Assembly: GCF_001761365.1 (NCBI RefSeq)
Contig: NZ_CP017477.1
Coordinates: 1,858,501 to 1,922,500, forward strand
Source: Polaribacter vadi
GTDB lineage: Bacteria > Bacteroidota > Bacteroidia > Flavobacteriales > Flavobacteriaceae
Length of the DNA stretch: 64,000 nucleotides
Direction: 5' to 3'
Below the pieces are notes generated by a model that saw nothing but the letters and a program-made list of their open reading frames with translations, was not told where the DNA came from and made no database searches. A program made the position numbers and the translations under genes. This document shows positions 16,937-26,736 of this stretch, in pieces; the stretch's first letter is position 1, and each line of letters begins with the position of its first letter.

Positions 16937-18292
16937 TTAATATGCTTTTTCTTCTCCTTTAAAAACATTTAAAACTGTTTTAATAATGATTTTAATATCT
17001 AATAAAAACGACCAATTTTCTATATAAAAAATATCTAATCTTACTCTATTCTTTATATCAGATTTTTTTTTGATTTCTCCTCTGTAACCACTTACCTGTG
17101 CTAAACCTGTTATTCCAGGCTTTACAATATGTCTTTTTAAATAATCATCTACATCTTTTTGATACTCTAAAGATAAACTTTCTAAATGTGGTCTTGGCCC
17201 CACAATACTCATATTTCCAAATAAGACATTAAAAAATTGTGGTAACTCATCCATACTTGTTTTTCTCAAAAAAGCACCTATTTTTGTAACTCTAGTATCA
17301 TTTTTTGTAGCATGAATTTTATCAGAAAAAGCATTAATTCTCATAGATCTGAATTTAAAACACACAAATTCTTCTCCATTTAAACCTTCTCTATGTTGTT
17401 TAAAAATCAATGGCCCTTTAGATTCTAATTTCACTAAAATCCATAAAACTGGTATTAACCAAGACAAAATAAATAGGCAAACAAATAATGAAAAAAAGAT
17501 GTCAAAAATTCTTTTAATATAGAAATTTTCGGCGAATTCAAAAGGTAATTTTTTTACATTTATAATGGTAATTGTATCATCATAAAACTCTAACTCTTGT
17601 TCTTTACTATATAATTCTGTAGTATCTGGAATTAATTTTAGATTTATATTTTGTTCTATAGCAAATTTATTTATTTCTTTTATTTGTTCTTTTCTCAAAC
17701 TAGATATTGCACAATAAATTTCGTCAACAGCATTTTCTACTGCATATTCTAATGCCTCATTAAAATTGCCTAAATAATTTTTATTACTTGACATTTTATT
17801 AGAAAAAAAACCTAAAAATTTATATCCTAAATTTGCTTTACTTTCAAATAATTTAATAATTTTTTTAGCTGAATCATCAAAACCTAAAACTATTGTTGTT
17901 CTATAATTATTACCTAAAGCTCTGTATTTATTTAGTAAAAAATATGATAAGAACTTAAAAAAAGTGACCAATACAAACATCAATATTAAAATTAAGAATT
18001 GATTATGAACCACATCTCCTTCTCTAAAAACACCAAAATATGCAAAATAACTTAGTGTAAAAAAGAAAAACTGTTTTCCTAAAAGTGTAAGTATTCTTAA
18101 AGGACCTGTATATCTATAAACTTTATAAAAACCAAATAGATATGAAGTGAATAACCAAAATAAAGTAATAAAAGATAAAAATGAGAAATTAAGAAATTCT
18201 TTATCGTAGATAAAATAAACGATAAAATTAAGAATTAAAACATCTAAAATTATTTGAAATGGTCTTATAAAATGCGAATATCTTTTCTTCAA
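16937..18292 (-). CDS. Undecaprenyl-phosphate sugar phosphotransferase (WcaJ/PHPT family)
   Basis: 451 residues from a TTG start. It has four N-terminal membrane segments (~10-115), a CoA-binding-like Rossmann region (~125-245, VLGFDDSAKKIIKLF), then a hydrophobic segment (~268-290). The catalytic bacterial sugar transferase domain follows (FKQHREGLNGEEFVCFKFRSMR, RKTSMDELPQFFNVLFGNMSIVGPRPH, KPGITGLAQVSGYRGE). This enzyme loads the first sugar-1-phosphate onto undecaprenyl phosphate and starts repeat-unit assembly at the inner membrane. A TATATTTG box just upstream suggests an internal promoter. Confidence 0.92.
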   Translation of the reverse strand: MKKRYSHFIRPFQIILDVLILNFIVYFIYDKEFLNFSFLSFITLFWLFTSYLFGFYKVYRYTGPLRILTLLGKQFFFFTLSYFAYFGVFREGDVVHNQFLILILMFVLVTFFKFLSYFLLNKYRALGNNYRTTIVLGFDDSAKKIIKLFESKANLGYKFLGFFSNKMSSNKNYLGNFNEALEYAVENAVDEIYCAISSLRKEQIKEINKFAIEQNINLKLIPDTTELYSKEQELEFYDDTITIINVKKLPFEFAENFYIKRIFDIFFSLFVCLFILSWLIPVLWILVKLESKGPLIFKQHREGLNGEEFVCFKFRSMRINAFSDKIHATKNDTRVTKIGAFLRKTSMDELPQFFNVLFGNMSIVGPRPHLESLSLEYQKDVDDYLKRHIVKPGITGLAQVSGYRGEIKKKSDIKNRVRLDIFYIENWSFLLDIKIIIKTVLNVFKGEEKAY

Positions 18293-18312
18293 GCTTAATT
18301 TATTATTTAAAA

Positions 18313-18320
18313 CAAATATA
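18313..18320 (-). promoter_or_regulatory. Candidate internal promoter box in the polysaccharide cluster
   Basis: The minus strand reads TATATTTG, an exact TAnnTTTG, 20 bases upstream of the WcaJ-type gene, in the 33-base gap after the GT4 gene. It could give the last two genes separate expression. Confidence 0.45.
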
Positions 18321-18325
18321 TTATT

Positions 18326-19489
18326 TTAAATAACAATTTCACTCAACATACTCTGTATTGTAAATAATTCTTTTGCAATTTTTTGCTGATGGTCAAAATC
18401 AACATCCTTTGAAATTAATTTTTCTAAGGCATTAATTAATAAATTTGTATGCCAACTTGTAACAACATCATTTAACTTATGCTTTTTAAAAATTGATTCT
18501 ATCTCACTTCCTGGATCTGTAATAATTAAAACTTTACAATCAGATGCTAATAAATTTGGAAGTTTTGATGGTAATGAACCTTTAGATGTATTTTCTTTTT
18601 GTGGTACAATTTGTACATCACTTAAATTATAAAGTTCTTTTAAATTACTCTTATCAACCAAATCATAAAAATGAATTTGAGGATTTTTGTTTTGCTTTTT
18701 TAATTTTCTATAAAAAACTCCTTTAGAAAAAAAATAAAAATTCAAACTATTATTAGTTTTACTAGCTTGTATAAAAAACTCATATAATTTATTAGGATTT
18801 TGTTTTTCGCCTAAAGCGCCAGAATAAACAATATTAGTTTTTGTTTTATCAAAAATAGCAGCTAAATCATTCGTTATTTTACTATTTATATTTATAAAAG
18901 GATATTGTACGATTAATTTCTCTTCTTTTAAATTATATATATATTTTGCTTCAGATTTCATTTCGTTCGATAGAAAGATAAGCTTATCACAACTTTTAAA
19001 ACATTTTTTCTCCACTTTATGGATAAAATATTTTAAACATTTATTAATAAAACCTTTCTTTTCTGATGAATAAACTTCTTGTAAATCATGTACAATACCA
19101 ATTTTTTTAATTTGCCTTTTTATAAAAAGTAAATTAAAATAGAAAGCAAAACTTGGTGGAAATATTGGGATTATAATATCTATATTTTTTTTAAATTCTC
19201 TAATTTTCCTCAAAATAAAAAACCCAAAACTTAATTCTAAAATTAACCTTCTAACAAAAGTTTTATTTGTGAAAAATATATTTTTACCCCCTCTTATTAT
19301 TTTAATATTTTCGAGATTAAGTTTGCTCGATTTTACTTTCCAATCTGGATAAAATGGGTGAAAACATAAAACGGTAACCTTATGTCCTTTTTTTGATAAT
19401 TCTATTGCTAGATCTGTATTATATTTCCCAGTAGAAATTGGTTCTGGGAAAAAGAAAGGCGATATGATTAATATATTTTTACTTGTCAA
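18326..19489 (-). CDS. Family 4 glycosyltransferase (GT-B, WcaI-like)
   Basis: 387 residues. The N-terminal FFFPEPISTGKYNTDLAIELSKKGHKVTVLC is typical of WcaI-like GT4 enzymes. The C-terminal half has NIVYSGALGEKQNP and VQIVPQKENTSKGSLPSKLPNLLAS, the donor-binding loop (PSKLPN replacing the common PSKLYE). The start appears to be TTG and overlaps the end of the acyltransferase gene by 11 bases, so the two are coupled. It transfers a nucleotide-activated sugar to the lipid-linked repeat unit. The specific sugar is unknown. Confidence 0.85.
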   Translation of the reverse strand: MTSKNILIISPFFFPEPISTGKYNTDLAIELSKKGHKVTVLCFHPFYPDWKVKSSKLNLENIKIIRGGKNIFFTNKTFVRRLILELSFGFFILRKIREFKKNIDIIIPIFPPSFAFYFNLLFIKRQIKKIGIVHDLQEVYSSEKKGFINKCLKYFIHKVEKKCFKSCDKLIFLSNEMKSEAKYIYNLKEEKLIVQYPFININSKITNDLAAIFDKTKTNIVYSGALGEKQNPNKLYEFFIQASKTNNSLNFYFFSKGVFYRKLKKQNKNPQIHFYDLVDKSNLKELYNLSDVQIVPQKENTSKGSLPSKLPNLLASDCKVLIITDPGSEIESIFKKHKLNDVVTSWHTNLLINALEKLISKDVDFDHQQKIAKELFTIQSMLSEIVI

Positions 19490-20027
19490 TTTTTCTTTCT
19501 CTTATTATTTTCGCAGGATTCCCTACACAAACTTTATTGGGTGCAATATCTTTATAAACACTACTTCTAGAACCTATAACAGATCCTTTTCCAATAATAA
19601 CACCTGGCGCAACAAAAACATCAGTTGCTAACCAACACTCATCTTTAATTATATTCTTCTTTGCAAAAATAGGGAAATCAGATTGTAAATAATCATGAGA
19701 TCCAGTACATATATAGCATTTTTGTGAAATAACTACGTTTTTACCAATTTCGATTTCACCTAATGAGTATAAAACAACATCATCACCAATCCAAGAATAA
19801 TCTCCTATTGAAACTTTCCAAGGATATGTAATTTTAACTGAAGGTCTTATGATAACTTTTTTACCAATCTTGGCTCCAAATAAACGTAATAAAAAACGTC
19901 TGAAACCGTAAAGAAACTGTGGAGAATTCTTAAAAAAAATAGACTGAACAATCCACCATAGTTGAACAACAAATGCATTTCTGCCTCTAAAATTTCTAGG
20001 TAGTTTAAATATGCTTAATTCTTGCAT
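19479..20027 (-). CDS. Left-handed beta-helix O-acyltransferase (WcaF/NodL-like)
   Basis: 182 residues. An N-terminal helical part (PRNFRGRNAFVVQLWWIVQ) is followed by hexapeptide repeats from ~60. The catalytic His is in CTGSHDY, and the acetyl-CoA site is formed by DVFVAPGVIIGKGSVIGSRSSV and VCVGNPAKIIRERK. This is the putative colanic-acid WcaF type, so acetylation of a sugar in the repeat unit is likely. It abuts the upstream GT4 gene with no gap. Confidence 0.87.
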   Translation of the reverse strand: MQELSIFKLPRNFRGRNAFVVQLWWIVQSIFFKNSPQFLYGFRRFLLRLFGAKIGKKVIIRPSVKITYPWKVSIGDYSWIGDDVVLYSLGEIEIGKNVVISQKCYICTGSHDYLQSDFPIFAKKNIIKDECWLATDVFVAPGVIIGKGSVIGSRSSVYKDIAPNKVCVGNPAKIIRERKIDK

Positions 20028-21095
20028 TTATTTTAGGTGTAATATTTTTTCAACTTCAGAAACAAATTTTGATTCTGTAAAGTGTTTTATTGAATTATAA
20101 TTGTTTAATATCTTTTGCTCATCAATTTCTATAGCCTGTTTCAATAGTGCATTTACAATTTCTTCATCAGAATTTTTATTAACGAAAAATAAATTTTCTT
20201 CATCTAGTATGTCATTTAATGATTGATGTTTGGTTGTAATGATTGTATTCCTGGTAACAATTGCTTCTAATATTGAAAGAGGCAATCCTTCAATTAAATA
20301 AGATGGAAAAACAAATGTATTTGCCCATAATAATAAGTCTTTTTTATCCTTATTCCTAACAACTCCTAAATACTCTAAATCTTTGTTTCTCTCAAAATAC
20401 GACATTACTTTTTCCTGAATGTCACCGTCTATGTTACCTGCAAATCTTGCTTTAAAAATAATATTTTTTTCTTGTAACATATTTAATGCATCAAGTAAAT
20501 AAAATATACCTTTTTCTGTCATTAAATTACCTATGTATACAATTCTTAAATCATTGTAATTTTTAAGATTATATTCAATATCACTTATAAATAAATCATC
20601 TTCTATGAAATTATTAATAATAAAAACATTCTCTTCTTTTAAACAAAATGTTAAATTTTTTTTTAGCGAATTAGAAAGAACAATACCATAATTAGCCATT
20701 GAAAGTATTCTTTTTATTATTATTTTTTTGATAAATGTTAGATTATCATACATCCCTTTTAATTGATTTCCATGAAGATGGATTACAATATTTTTATTAA
20801 AAAGTCTTCCTGTAAGAATAAGTAATGCATATTTCATGACACCAAAAAAACTTTGACCTATTGTTATATATATAGAATCATATTTGTAAGATTTAAAAAA
20901 ATATAAATTTAACTTCAAAAAATAGAACATTTTATAAATATTAAATCCCCCAACAACTTCTTCAAATTTACTATAAGACATATTGATTATATCAACATCG
21001 TTTTGTTTTATTAAACCTTTATATAAAACTTCATTTGCAAGCGATAAACCTGTTATTGGTTTTGGAAAAGGCCCAACTAATAATATTTTTTTCAT
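20028..21095 (-). CDS. Family 4 glycosyltransferase
   Basis: 355 residues, GT-B fold. The N-terminal GPFPKPITGLSLANEVLYKGL is the acceptor-side glycine loop. The C-terminal LRIVYIGNLMTEKGIFYLLDAL and FPSYLIEGLPLSILEAIVTRNTIITT contain the E-x7-E donor motif. Its ATG overlaps the end of the O-antigen-ligase gene (4-base ATGA overlap, 21092-21095). It is part of the lipid-linked oligosaccharide assembly set. The sugar and linkage are unknown. Confidence 0.88.
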   Translation of the reverse strand: MKKILLVGPFPKPITGLSLANEVLYKGLIKQNDVDIINMSYSKFEEVVGGFNIYKMFYFLKLNLYFFKSYKYDSIYITIGQSFFGVMKYALLILTGRLFNKNIVIHLHGNQLKGMYDNLTFIKKIIIKRILSMANYGIVLSNSLKKNLTFCLKEENVFIINNFIEDDLFISDIEYNLKNYNDLRIVYIGNLMTEKGIFYLLDALNMLQEKNIIFKARFAGNIDGDIQEKVMSYFERNKDLEYLGVVRNKDKKDLLLWANTFVFPSYLIEGLPLSILEAIVTRNTIITTKHQSLNDILDEENLFFVNKNSDEEIVNALLKQAIEIDEQKILNNYNSIKHFTESKFVSEVEKILHLK

Positions 21096-22342
21096 TTTAA
21101 TTTGATGCTTTTATTATCAGAATTTAAATTTAGCTTTAGAAAAAAATTTAAAAAGAAAGCATAAATAAGAACTCCTGACTCTCTTTCTAAAATATTTTCT
21201 GACATCATATTTAAGCATAGAAAAACAAATAAATAAAACATTAAAACTTCATTACTAATTAATGATATTTTTAAAACATAAAATATATAACATATAAAAA
21301 TAATAAAACCAAACAGACCAAGAGATATTAAATAACTTAAATATTGATTGTGTGTATTGTAATTTTCACTTTTAGTTTGAAGAAGTATTGCTAACTCATT
21401 TGAAAGTTTTTCATTTGCATCACCTGTTCCGACTCCTAATAAAGGGTTTTTCAAAAATAATTTAAATGCACTTTTATATAAAAAAACTCTTTTACCTATT
21501 GACGTCTCTGGATCATTTATAGTTGTAACTATATTGTTAAACTCATGGAAACTATTTTGATTCTTATACCTTGGCATGAAAATTACTCCTATTATTACTA
21601 CCGCAGATAGAGCAACATAATAAACAAGCGTTAGTTTTTTAATTCTTATTTTTTTTAATTCTAAAACTACATGGATTAAAAAAACAATAAAAAGAGCTAT
21701 TATTGCCATTCTTTTATTAAGAAATGCAAGAAGCAAAATTGCAAACAATATATTTATTAAAGTCAATAATTTTAAAATATATTTTTTTTGTTTTTTAATC
21801 AAGAAAAATGAAAAAATTAAACTAATTCCTACATTTAATGCTAGGTAAATAGAATGTATTTGATATTTTGGATAAATAGATTTGTCTATTAAAATATTAT
21901 AATGTTGTATTACATAATCTAAAGATCTGTTTTCAAAAATTATGAAATATAAAAATGCACAGCTTGAAAAAATAAAAATTGAAAAGCAAAACACACCTAA
22001 AATGTAATTTAATCTATTGTTTACTTGCCATTTTAAAAGTTCCTTTGGCAATAAAGCAAAACATAAAGGATATAATAACAACGAAAATTCTGTTTCTAGA
22101 AATTTTATACCATAAGTAATATTTTTTGTATAAAACATACCCACTATCAAAAGAAAATAGGGTGTTGAAGCAAAAACAAAATAAAAAACATTCATTTTTT
22201 TTGTTTTTTTAAAACAGTAAAATGAAAAAAACACTAAAAAAACTATCGGTATAAATTTAAAATTACTTGGAAAAAGAATTATTCCTGCGTTAAGACAAAG
22301 TATTATAGTTAATATCAAATGGGATGGTTTATCTTCTTTCAT
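21092..22342 (-). CDS. O-antigen ligase/polymerase family membrane protein (Wzy_C)
   Basis: 416 residues with about ten membrane segments. The large periplasmic loop carries the Wzy_C signature LFLKNPLLGVGTGDANEKL followed by NTHNQYLSYLISLGLFGFIIF (H in the NTHNQ motif). Proteins of this family either polymerise undecaprenyl-linked repeat units or ligate the glycan to lipid A core or protein. Because the next gene upstream looks like a dedicated polymerase, ligase (WaaL) or a protein O-glycosylation role is plausible here. ATGA overlaps on both sides show tight translational coupling. Confidence 0.85.
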   Translation of the reverse strand: MKEDKPSHLILTIILCLNAGIILFPSNFKFIPIVFLVFFSFYCFKKTKKMNVFYFVFASTPYFLLIVGMFYTKNITYGIKFLETEFSLLLYPLCFALLPKELLKWQVNNRLNYILGVFCFSIFIFSSCAFLYFIIFENRSLDYVIQHYNILIDKSIYPKYQIHSIYLALNVGISLIFSFFLIKKQKKYILKLLTLINILFAILLLAFLNKRMAIIALFIVFLIHVVLELKKIRIKKLTLVYYVALSAVVIIGVIFMPRYKNQNSFHEFNNIVTTINDPETSIGKRVFLYKSAFKLFLKNPLLGVGTGDANEKLSNELAILLQTKSENYNTHNQYLSYLISLGLFGFIIFICYIFYVLKISLISNEVLMFYLFVFLCLNMMSENILERESGVLIYAFFLNFFLKLNLNSDNKSIKLK

Positions 22343-23727
22343 CTTAAAAACTTCATTAGAATTTTAGGAAAAATAAAAAAAGAAAAGAATGGAATAATAT
22401 AATAAACGAATCCATTGGTTAAATCTCCTCTTAACAAAAAAATTAAATGAATAGAAAAATAAAATGCACTAAGTTGTCTTAAAGAATCGTTAGATTTTAA
22501 CCAATTTACAAATTTTAAACAAAGAAACGCCAAAAGTATAGCGTAAAGTATAACTCCAATAATTCCAAAATCTATATATGATTCTGCGACATAAGGTACA
22601 GCTAAATTATGAAACGACCTGCTTTTATCGTGGTGTTTTTGAATGTGCTCACCTATCATTTCTCCTGTAGTTACAGGTTTATCAACCCAAATAGCTCTTG
22701 GTATAAAAAATAACCCAGAAGGTAATAACTGACGCCCCTTGGTGTGCCCCTCTTTTTCTACATAATCAATAGTTGAAGCTGCCATTAAAAAAGCATCAAA
22801 ATTTAAACTAGTAAACTGACTAGAGACGCTCTCTTTTACATTTTTATAAGAAACTATCTCTGTAAAGGACATGTCTGACAAATTCTTTTCGGAATGTGTA
22901 AACAAACTAGATAGTGGGAATAAAATTATTAAACTAAATAATAATAAAGACAATATTTTAAAATTTGTATTAATCCATTTTGGAATTAATACAAAAATTA
23001 AAGAGATATAAATAGGTCCTAATGCATTTCTTTTAGTTGTTAATGGATTATTATATAATAATAAAATGAGAAGCATTACTATAACTATTGAATAAATTAT
23101 ATAATAGTTTTGCTTTTTATATTTCCAATTATTTTTTAGATAATACACTCCAACTACCAGAGGTGCAAAAGGTAAATAGAATAAAAATTTAGCATTAAGT
23201 ATAGAACTCATTTTGCTTGTTGTACTGACAATTGAGCTTAAATTAATTTTAGATGTTAAATAATCGTATTTTATAATAAAAACAAAAAGATTTAGGATAA
23301 AAAAAATAAATATAAATAAAGGAGTATATCTACTGTATTTGAGGTATTTTACTTTTTTGTAATATTTATTAAAAGTAAAATATACTGTAAAAAAAATTAC
23401 ATTAAAAATGATTATTAAAATATTAGTTTTTAAAATGAGTTCATTAGAATAAGTTAGTCCATTAAAAAAATGGTTACTCTTTCCATTAAAATATTCATCT
23501 AATTGCAGTATAGGAGCCATTATAAGAAACAAAAAAGAAAACACAATATAGGAGGCTATGAAAGGTGAAAAATCCTTTTCATTAAGTAAATAAAATGCTG
23601 TAAATAATAATAATACTCCAAAACTAAAAATAAACATTATTCTATGTTGAATAGGAGCTGTATTGCTAATTTGAAGAACTATAAAAACAATAAGAAGCAT
23701 CAATAGTAAAAATAAACGTTTTTTCAT
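22339..23727 (-). CDS. Wzy-type oligosaccharide repeat-unit polymerase
   Basis: 462 residues, mostly hydrophobic, with about eleven membrane helices. The loop GRQLLPSGLFFIPRAIWVDKPVTTGEMIGEH with AVPYVAESYIDFGIIGVILYA is characteristic of O-antigen polymerases of the WzyE/EpsG-like group. It would join flipped repeat units on the periplasmic face. It lies 17 bases after the flippase gene and overlaps the next gene by four bases. Base composition is very AT-rich, as for the whole cluster. Confidence 0.82.
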   Translation of the reverse strand: MKKRLFLLLMLLIVFIVLQISNTAPIQHRIMFIFSFGVLLLFTAFYLLNEKDFSPFIASYIVFSFLFLIMAPILQLDEYFNGKSNHFFNGLTYSNELILKTNILIIIFNVIFFTVYFTFNKYYKKVKYLKYSRYTPLFIFIFFILNLFVFIIKYDYLTSKINLSSIVSTTSKMSSILNAKFLFYLPFAPLVVGVYYLKNNWKYKKQNYYIIYSIVIVMLLILLLYNNPLTTKRNALGPIYISLIFVLIPKWINTNFKILSLLLFSLIILFPLSSLFTHSEKNLSDMSFTEIVSYKNVKESVSSQFTSLNFDAFLMAASTIDYVEKEGHTKGRQLLPSGLFFIPRAIWVDKPVTTGEMIGEHIQKHHDKSRSFHNLAVPYVAESYIDFGIIGVILYAILLAFLCLKFVNWLKSNDSLRQLSAFYFSIHLIFLLRGDLTNGFVYYIIPFFSFFIFPKILMKFLR

Positions 23728-23744
23728 TTTGATAATCTTTTTAT

Positions 23745-25031
23745 TTAAAAATTCTTTAAAATTTTATAATTAAGCTTAAAAACTAAAAATAACATTACTA
23801 AATCCATAAATATAAAACTTATTGCTAATCCTGTTAACCCAGTTTTAGGTATTATAAAATATTGAACCACTAAAACCGTAATACCTAAGAAAGGATATAT
23901 TGCTAATTCATTCATTCTATTAATAGAAATTGGCAACATACTAGCGGCATTCCATAAATTATGAATAACAGTGGCTAATAACATAAATGCTAAAAAATTT
24001 ACGTTATAAGTAAAACCATTTTTAAACCATAAATCGAAAATAAAATCTCTTAAAAAGTAGACTCCTAAACCAGATATTACTGATATTAAAAAAATTAATA
24101 ATAATAATTTCTTTAATTTTGTAAACGCTTGTGTTTTTAATTTTTTTGTTATTAAAATAGTAAATTCTTGCATTGTAGGTATATATAATATACTAATAAA
24201 AGATCTTAATGAATTTACTAGAGTTCTAATTGTATTAAAAACTACAACAGATGCGGAACCCAATACCATTCCGACTAGAAAGGTACTTCCTTGAATAAAA
24301 AAAGCAGTACCTAATTGAAAAAAACTAAGTTTTAAAGATACAGGTAACATTTTTATTGCACTACCCCATTTTAATGTATACCCAAATTTATAGAATCCAA
24401 CTTTTTTCAATTGAATATTCATTATAAATATCATCGTAAAACGAATAACAGCCATTGTTATTGGAATAAAATATAAGGCAACATTAAAATTTAAAATAAT
24501 TAAAGTTGCAAGAAAGTCCAAAAAGAGAGTTAAGGCTAAAAAGTATTCGTGCTTATGAAATAAATTAAGTGCTTTAAAATATCCAATAGTAATTAAAAAA
24601 ATTAAAAAACTAAAAATATTTATCATAAATCCTAAAAGTATGAGAAATGATTCTTTGTTTGATAAAAATTTAAAGTTCAGCAATGCTGCAAAATCAATAA
24701 AATTAGATAATACTAAAAAAGTAAAAATTAGAAATAACCCGATAGCTGAAAGAAAACTTAATGCCGCTTTAAATAATTTTTCTTGACTAGAAAACTCCTT
24801 TAAATTTATTAATCTACAAAGTTCATTTGTTACAGTTAGCGTTAATCCTAAATCACTTAATAGTAAGTAATTTGGTATTGTAGTCAGAATTAACCATTCT
24901 CCATATTGTTCTAATCCTAAATTTAAAATAAAAGCAGGAATTAAGAATAATTGTGACAATAACATACAAAACCTTTGTAAAAAAGATGAAAAGTAGTTGT
25001 GAAAATGTTTTTTAGTAAGAGATTTAATCAT
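23745..25031 (-). CDS. Wzx-type polysaccharide flippase (MOP superfamily)
   Basis: The start is chosen at the ATG at 25029-25031 (MIKSLTKKHFHNYF), which overlaps the upstream glycosyltransferase by 8 bases. Other in-frame starts lie up to 25073 but would overlap by 50. About 428 residues with twelve or so membrane helices, e.g. FLQRFCMLLSQLFLIPAFILNLGLEQYGEWLIL and TVIHNLWNAASMLPISINRMNELA. The family moves undecaprenyl-linked repeat units from the cytoplasmic to the periplasmic leaflet. Together with Wzy and the Wzz-like protein it makes this a Wzx/Wzy-dependent cluster. Confidence 0.85.
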   Translation of the reverse strand: MIKSLTKKHFHNYFSSFLQRFCMLLSQLFLIPAFILNLGLEQYGEWLILTTIPNYLLLSDLGLTLTVTNELCRLINLKEFSSQEKLFKAALSFLSAIGLFLIFTFLVLSNFIDFAALLNFKFLSNKESFLILLGFMINIFSFLIFLITIGYFKALNLFHKHEYFLALTLFLDFLATLIILNFNVALYFIPITMAVIRFTMIFIMNIQLKKVGFYKFGYTLKWGSAIKMLPVSLKLSFFQLGTAFFIQGSTFLVGMVLGSASVVVFNTIRTLVNSLRSFISILYIPTMQEFTILITKKLKTQAFTKLKKLLLLIFLISVISGLGVYFLRDFIFDLWFKNGFTYNVNFLAFMLLATVIHNLWNAASMLPISINRMNELAIYPFLGITVLVVQYFIIPKTGLTGLAISFIFMDLVMLFLVFKLNYKILKNF

Positions 25032-26121
25032 CTTTTTTAAATTCATCTCTATGTTCAATAGCCATATTTTCAAATGTTTTTTGCCTAATTGTTTCCAAGT
25101 TATTTCTACTTAATTTGTAGGCATAATCGTCATCTTCGCTAATTTTTTTAAGAATATTTTTCAAATAATCATAATCATCAACTGTGAAGATACATTCTTT
25201 ATCTGCTATAAGCTCAAGGCCAGCTGGACACATATTTGTTGTAACTACAGGCAATCCTTTAGACATAGCTTCGTTTATCACTAACCCCCAAACATCACCT
25301 CTAGTTGGTAAAACAAATATATCTGCAGCAAAATACCAATCATCTAATTCTTTTTTAGCTAAAAAATCTATAAAATGCACATTATTTGACTCTAGTTTTT
25401 CTTTAATTTTAATATACTCTTCTGTTGGCTTTCCTCCTATAATGTAGACACCCACGTCTTTATTTAACAACACACTCCCTCTAATTAAAGTATCAAAACC
25501 TTTAAGACTAATAAACCTTCCTACTCCTATAATTATTTTTTTATAAGGAATGCCAAGTTTAGACTTAAATTTATTTTTTTGTTCTTTTGTAAGTAATTTT
25601 TTTAAAACATCACTTTTATATAAACTTGTAAAACTGTACCTTACAATCTCATCTTTCTTAGCACCATAGTTCATTAAATATTTATCGCACTGATCTCCTG
25701 TACTGAAATAAGATTTCGCATTTGAAATTAACAATTTTTTGAAAAAAATATTTAATTTGGATTCGTTTTGTTTTAATAAACCACCATCTGTTTCAAAATA
25801 ATATTCTTTATTTAAAATTTTAAATAATATAATTAATAAAGATTGTGTTCTTGTATTATAACAACATATTACAATTTTATCAAAATCTCCGAATAATGCT
25901 TTTTTAATAATTGAGAATGAAATTTTAAATTCATTAAAAAAATGATTAAAAAAAATCGCATTAAATGATAAAATATTTTTATCATTCCAATTAAATATAA
26001 TCTCTTTATCTTTAGTTCTCTTTCCTTCAAAAAAAACTGTTAACTCACAATATTTAGCTAATTCTGAAAAAAAATTAACTCTATAAGGACTAGGAAGATT
26101 TGTAATAAATAAAACTTTCAT
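25024..26121 (-). CDS. Family 4 glycosyltransferase
   Basis: 365 residues from the ATG at 26119-26121; a TTG two codons upstream is less likely. N-terminal MKVLFITNLPSPYRVNFFSELAKYCELTVFFEG is typical of GT4 enzymes acting in surface polysaccharide clusters. The C-terminal donor site reads KKIIIGVGRFISLKGFDTLI and FVLPTRGDVWGLVINEAMSKGLPVVTT, with the E-x7-E variant. It is the first of the glycosyltransferases after rfbC, 40 bases away. Confidence 0.88.
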   Translation of the reverse strand: MKVLFITNLPSPYRVNFFSELAKYCELTVFFEGKRTKDKEIIFNWNDKNILSFNAIFFNHFFNEFKISFSIIKKALFGDFDKIVICCYNTRTQSLLIILFKILNKEYYFETDGGLLKQNESKLNIFFKKLLISNAKSYFSTGDQCDKYLMNYGAKKDEIVRYSFTSLYKSDVLKKLLTKEQKNKFKSKLGIPYKKIIIGVGRFISLKGFDTLIRGSVLLNKDVGVYIIGGKPTEEYIKIKEKLESNNVHFIDFLAKKELDDWYFAADIFVLPTRGDVWGLVINEAMSKGLPVVTTNMCPAGLELIADKECIFTVDDYDYLKNILKKISEDDDYAYKLSRNNLETIRQKTFENMAIEHRDEFKKDD

Positions 26122-26166
26122 AAACAATCTTTTATTAAATTTTCTCGAATTCTAGAATAGTTTATA

Positions 26167-26736
26167 TTATAATAATGAATTTTGGTCAAGAAATAATTTA
26201 AAAACAGTAAACACTTTCAAGTTATGATCCTTTTCAGACAAAATAATATCATCTTCATTCAACTTCCAATCAATATTTAATTCTGTATCATTATAAATAA
26301 CACCATCCTCAGCATCTGGATTGTAATAATTATCACATTTATAATTTACGGTAGTGTTATCTTCTAATGCAGCAAAACCATGTAAAAAACCTCTCGGAAC
26401 AAAAAGCTGTTTATTTTCAAATTCCGATAATTCTATAGAAAAAGATTGCTTAAAGGTTTCTGAATTTGGCCTTACATCAACAATAACATCTAAAATTTTT
26501 CCTTTAGTTACTCTTACCAATTTTGCTTGTGAAAATTCACCTCTTTGCAAGTGCAAGCCTCTAATTACTCCATACTGTGAAACAGATTCGTTTTCTAAAA
26601 CAAAATCTATATTTAAACCAGTATTTTTAATAAATTCCTCTTTATTATAATTTAACAGAAAGCTGCCTCTTTCGTCTTTATAAATTGTTGGTTCAATAAC
26701 AAAACAACCTTTTAAAAATGTTTCTGTAACTTTCAT
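26167..26736 (-). CDS. rfbC: dTDP-4-dehydrorhamnose 3,5-epimerase
   Basis: 189 residues, the usual RmlC cupin size. The VIRGLHLQRG strand carries the catalytic His (HLQ instead of the more usual HYQ). The Asp/Tyr partners lie in PRGFLHGFAALEDNTTVNYKCDNYYNPDAEDGVIYND. It converts dTDP-4-keto-6-deoxy-D-glucose to dTDP-4-keto-L-rhamnose. Its ATG overlaps the rfbA stop by one base. The final reductase rfbD is not in the window. Confidence 0.94.
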   Translation of the reverse strand: MKVTETFLKGCFVIEPTIYKDERGSFLLNYNKEEFIKNTGLNIDFVLENESVSQYGVIRGLHLQRGEFSQAKLVRVTKGKILDVIVDVRPNSETFKQSFSIELSEFENKQLFVPRGFLHGFAALEDNTTVNYKCDNYYNPDAEDGVIYNDTELNIDWKLNEDDIILSEKDHNLKVFTVFKLFLDQNSLL

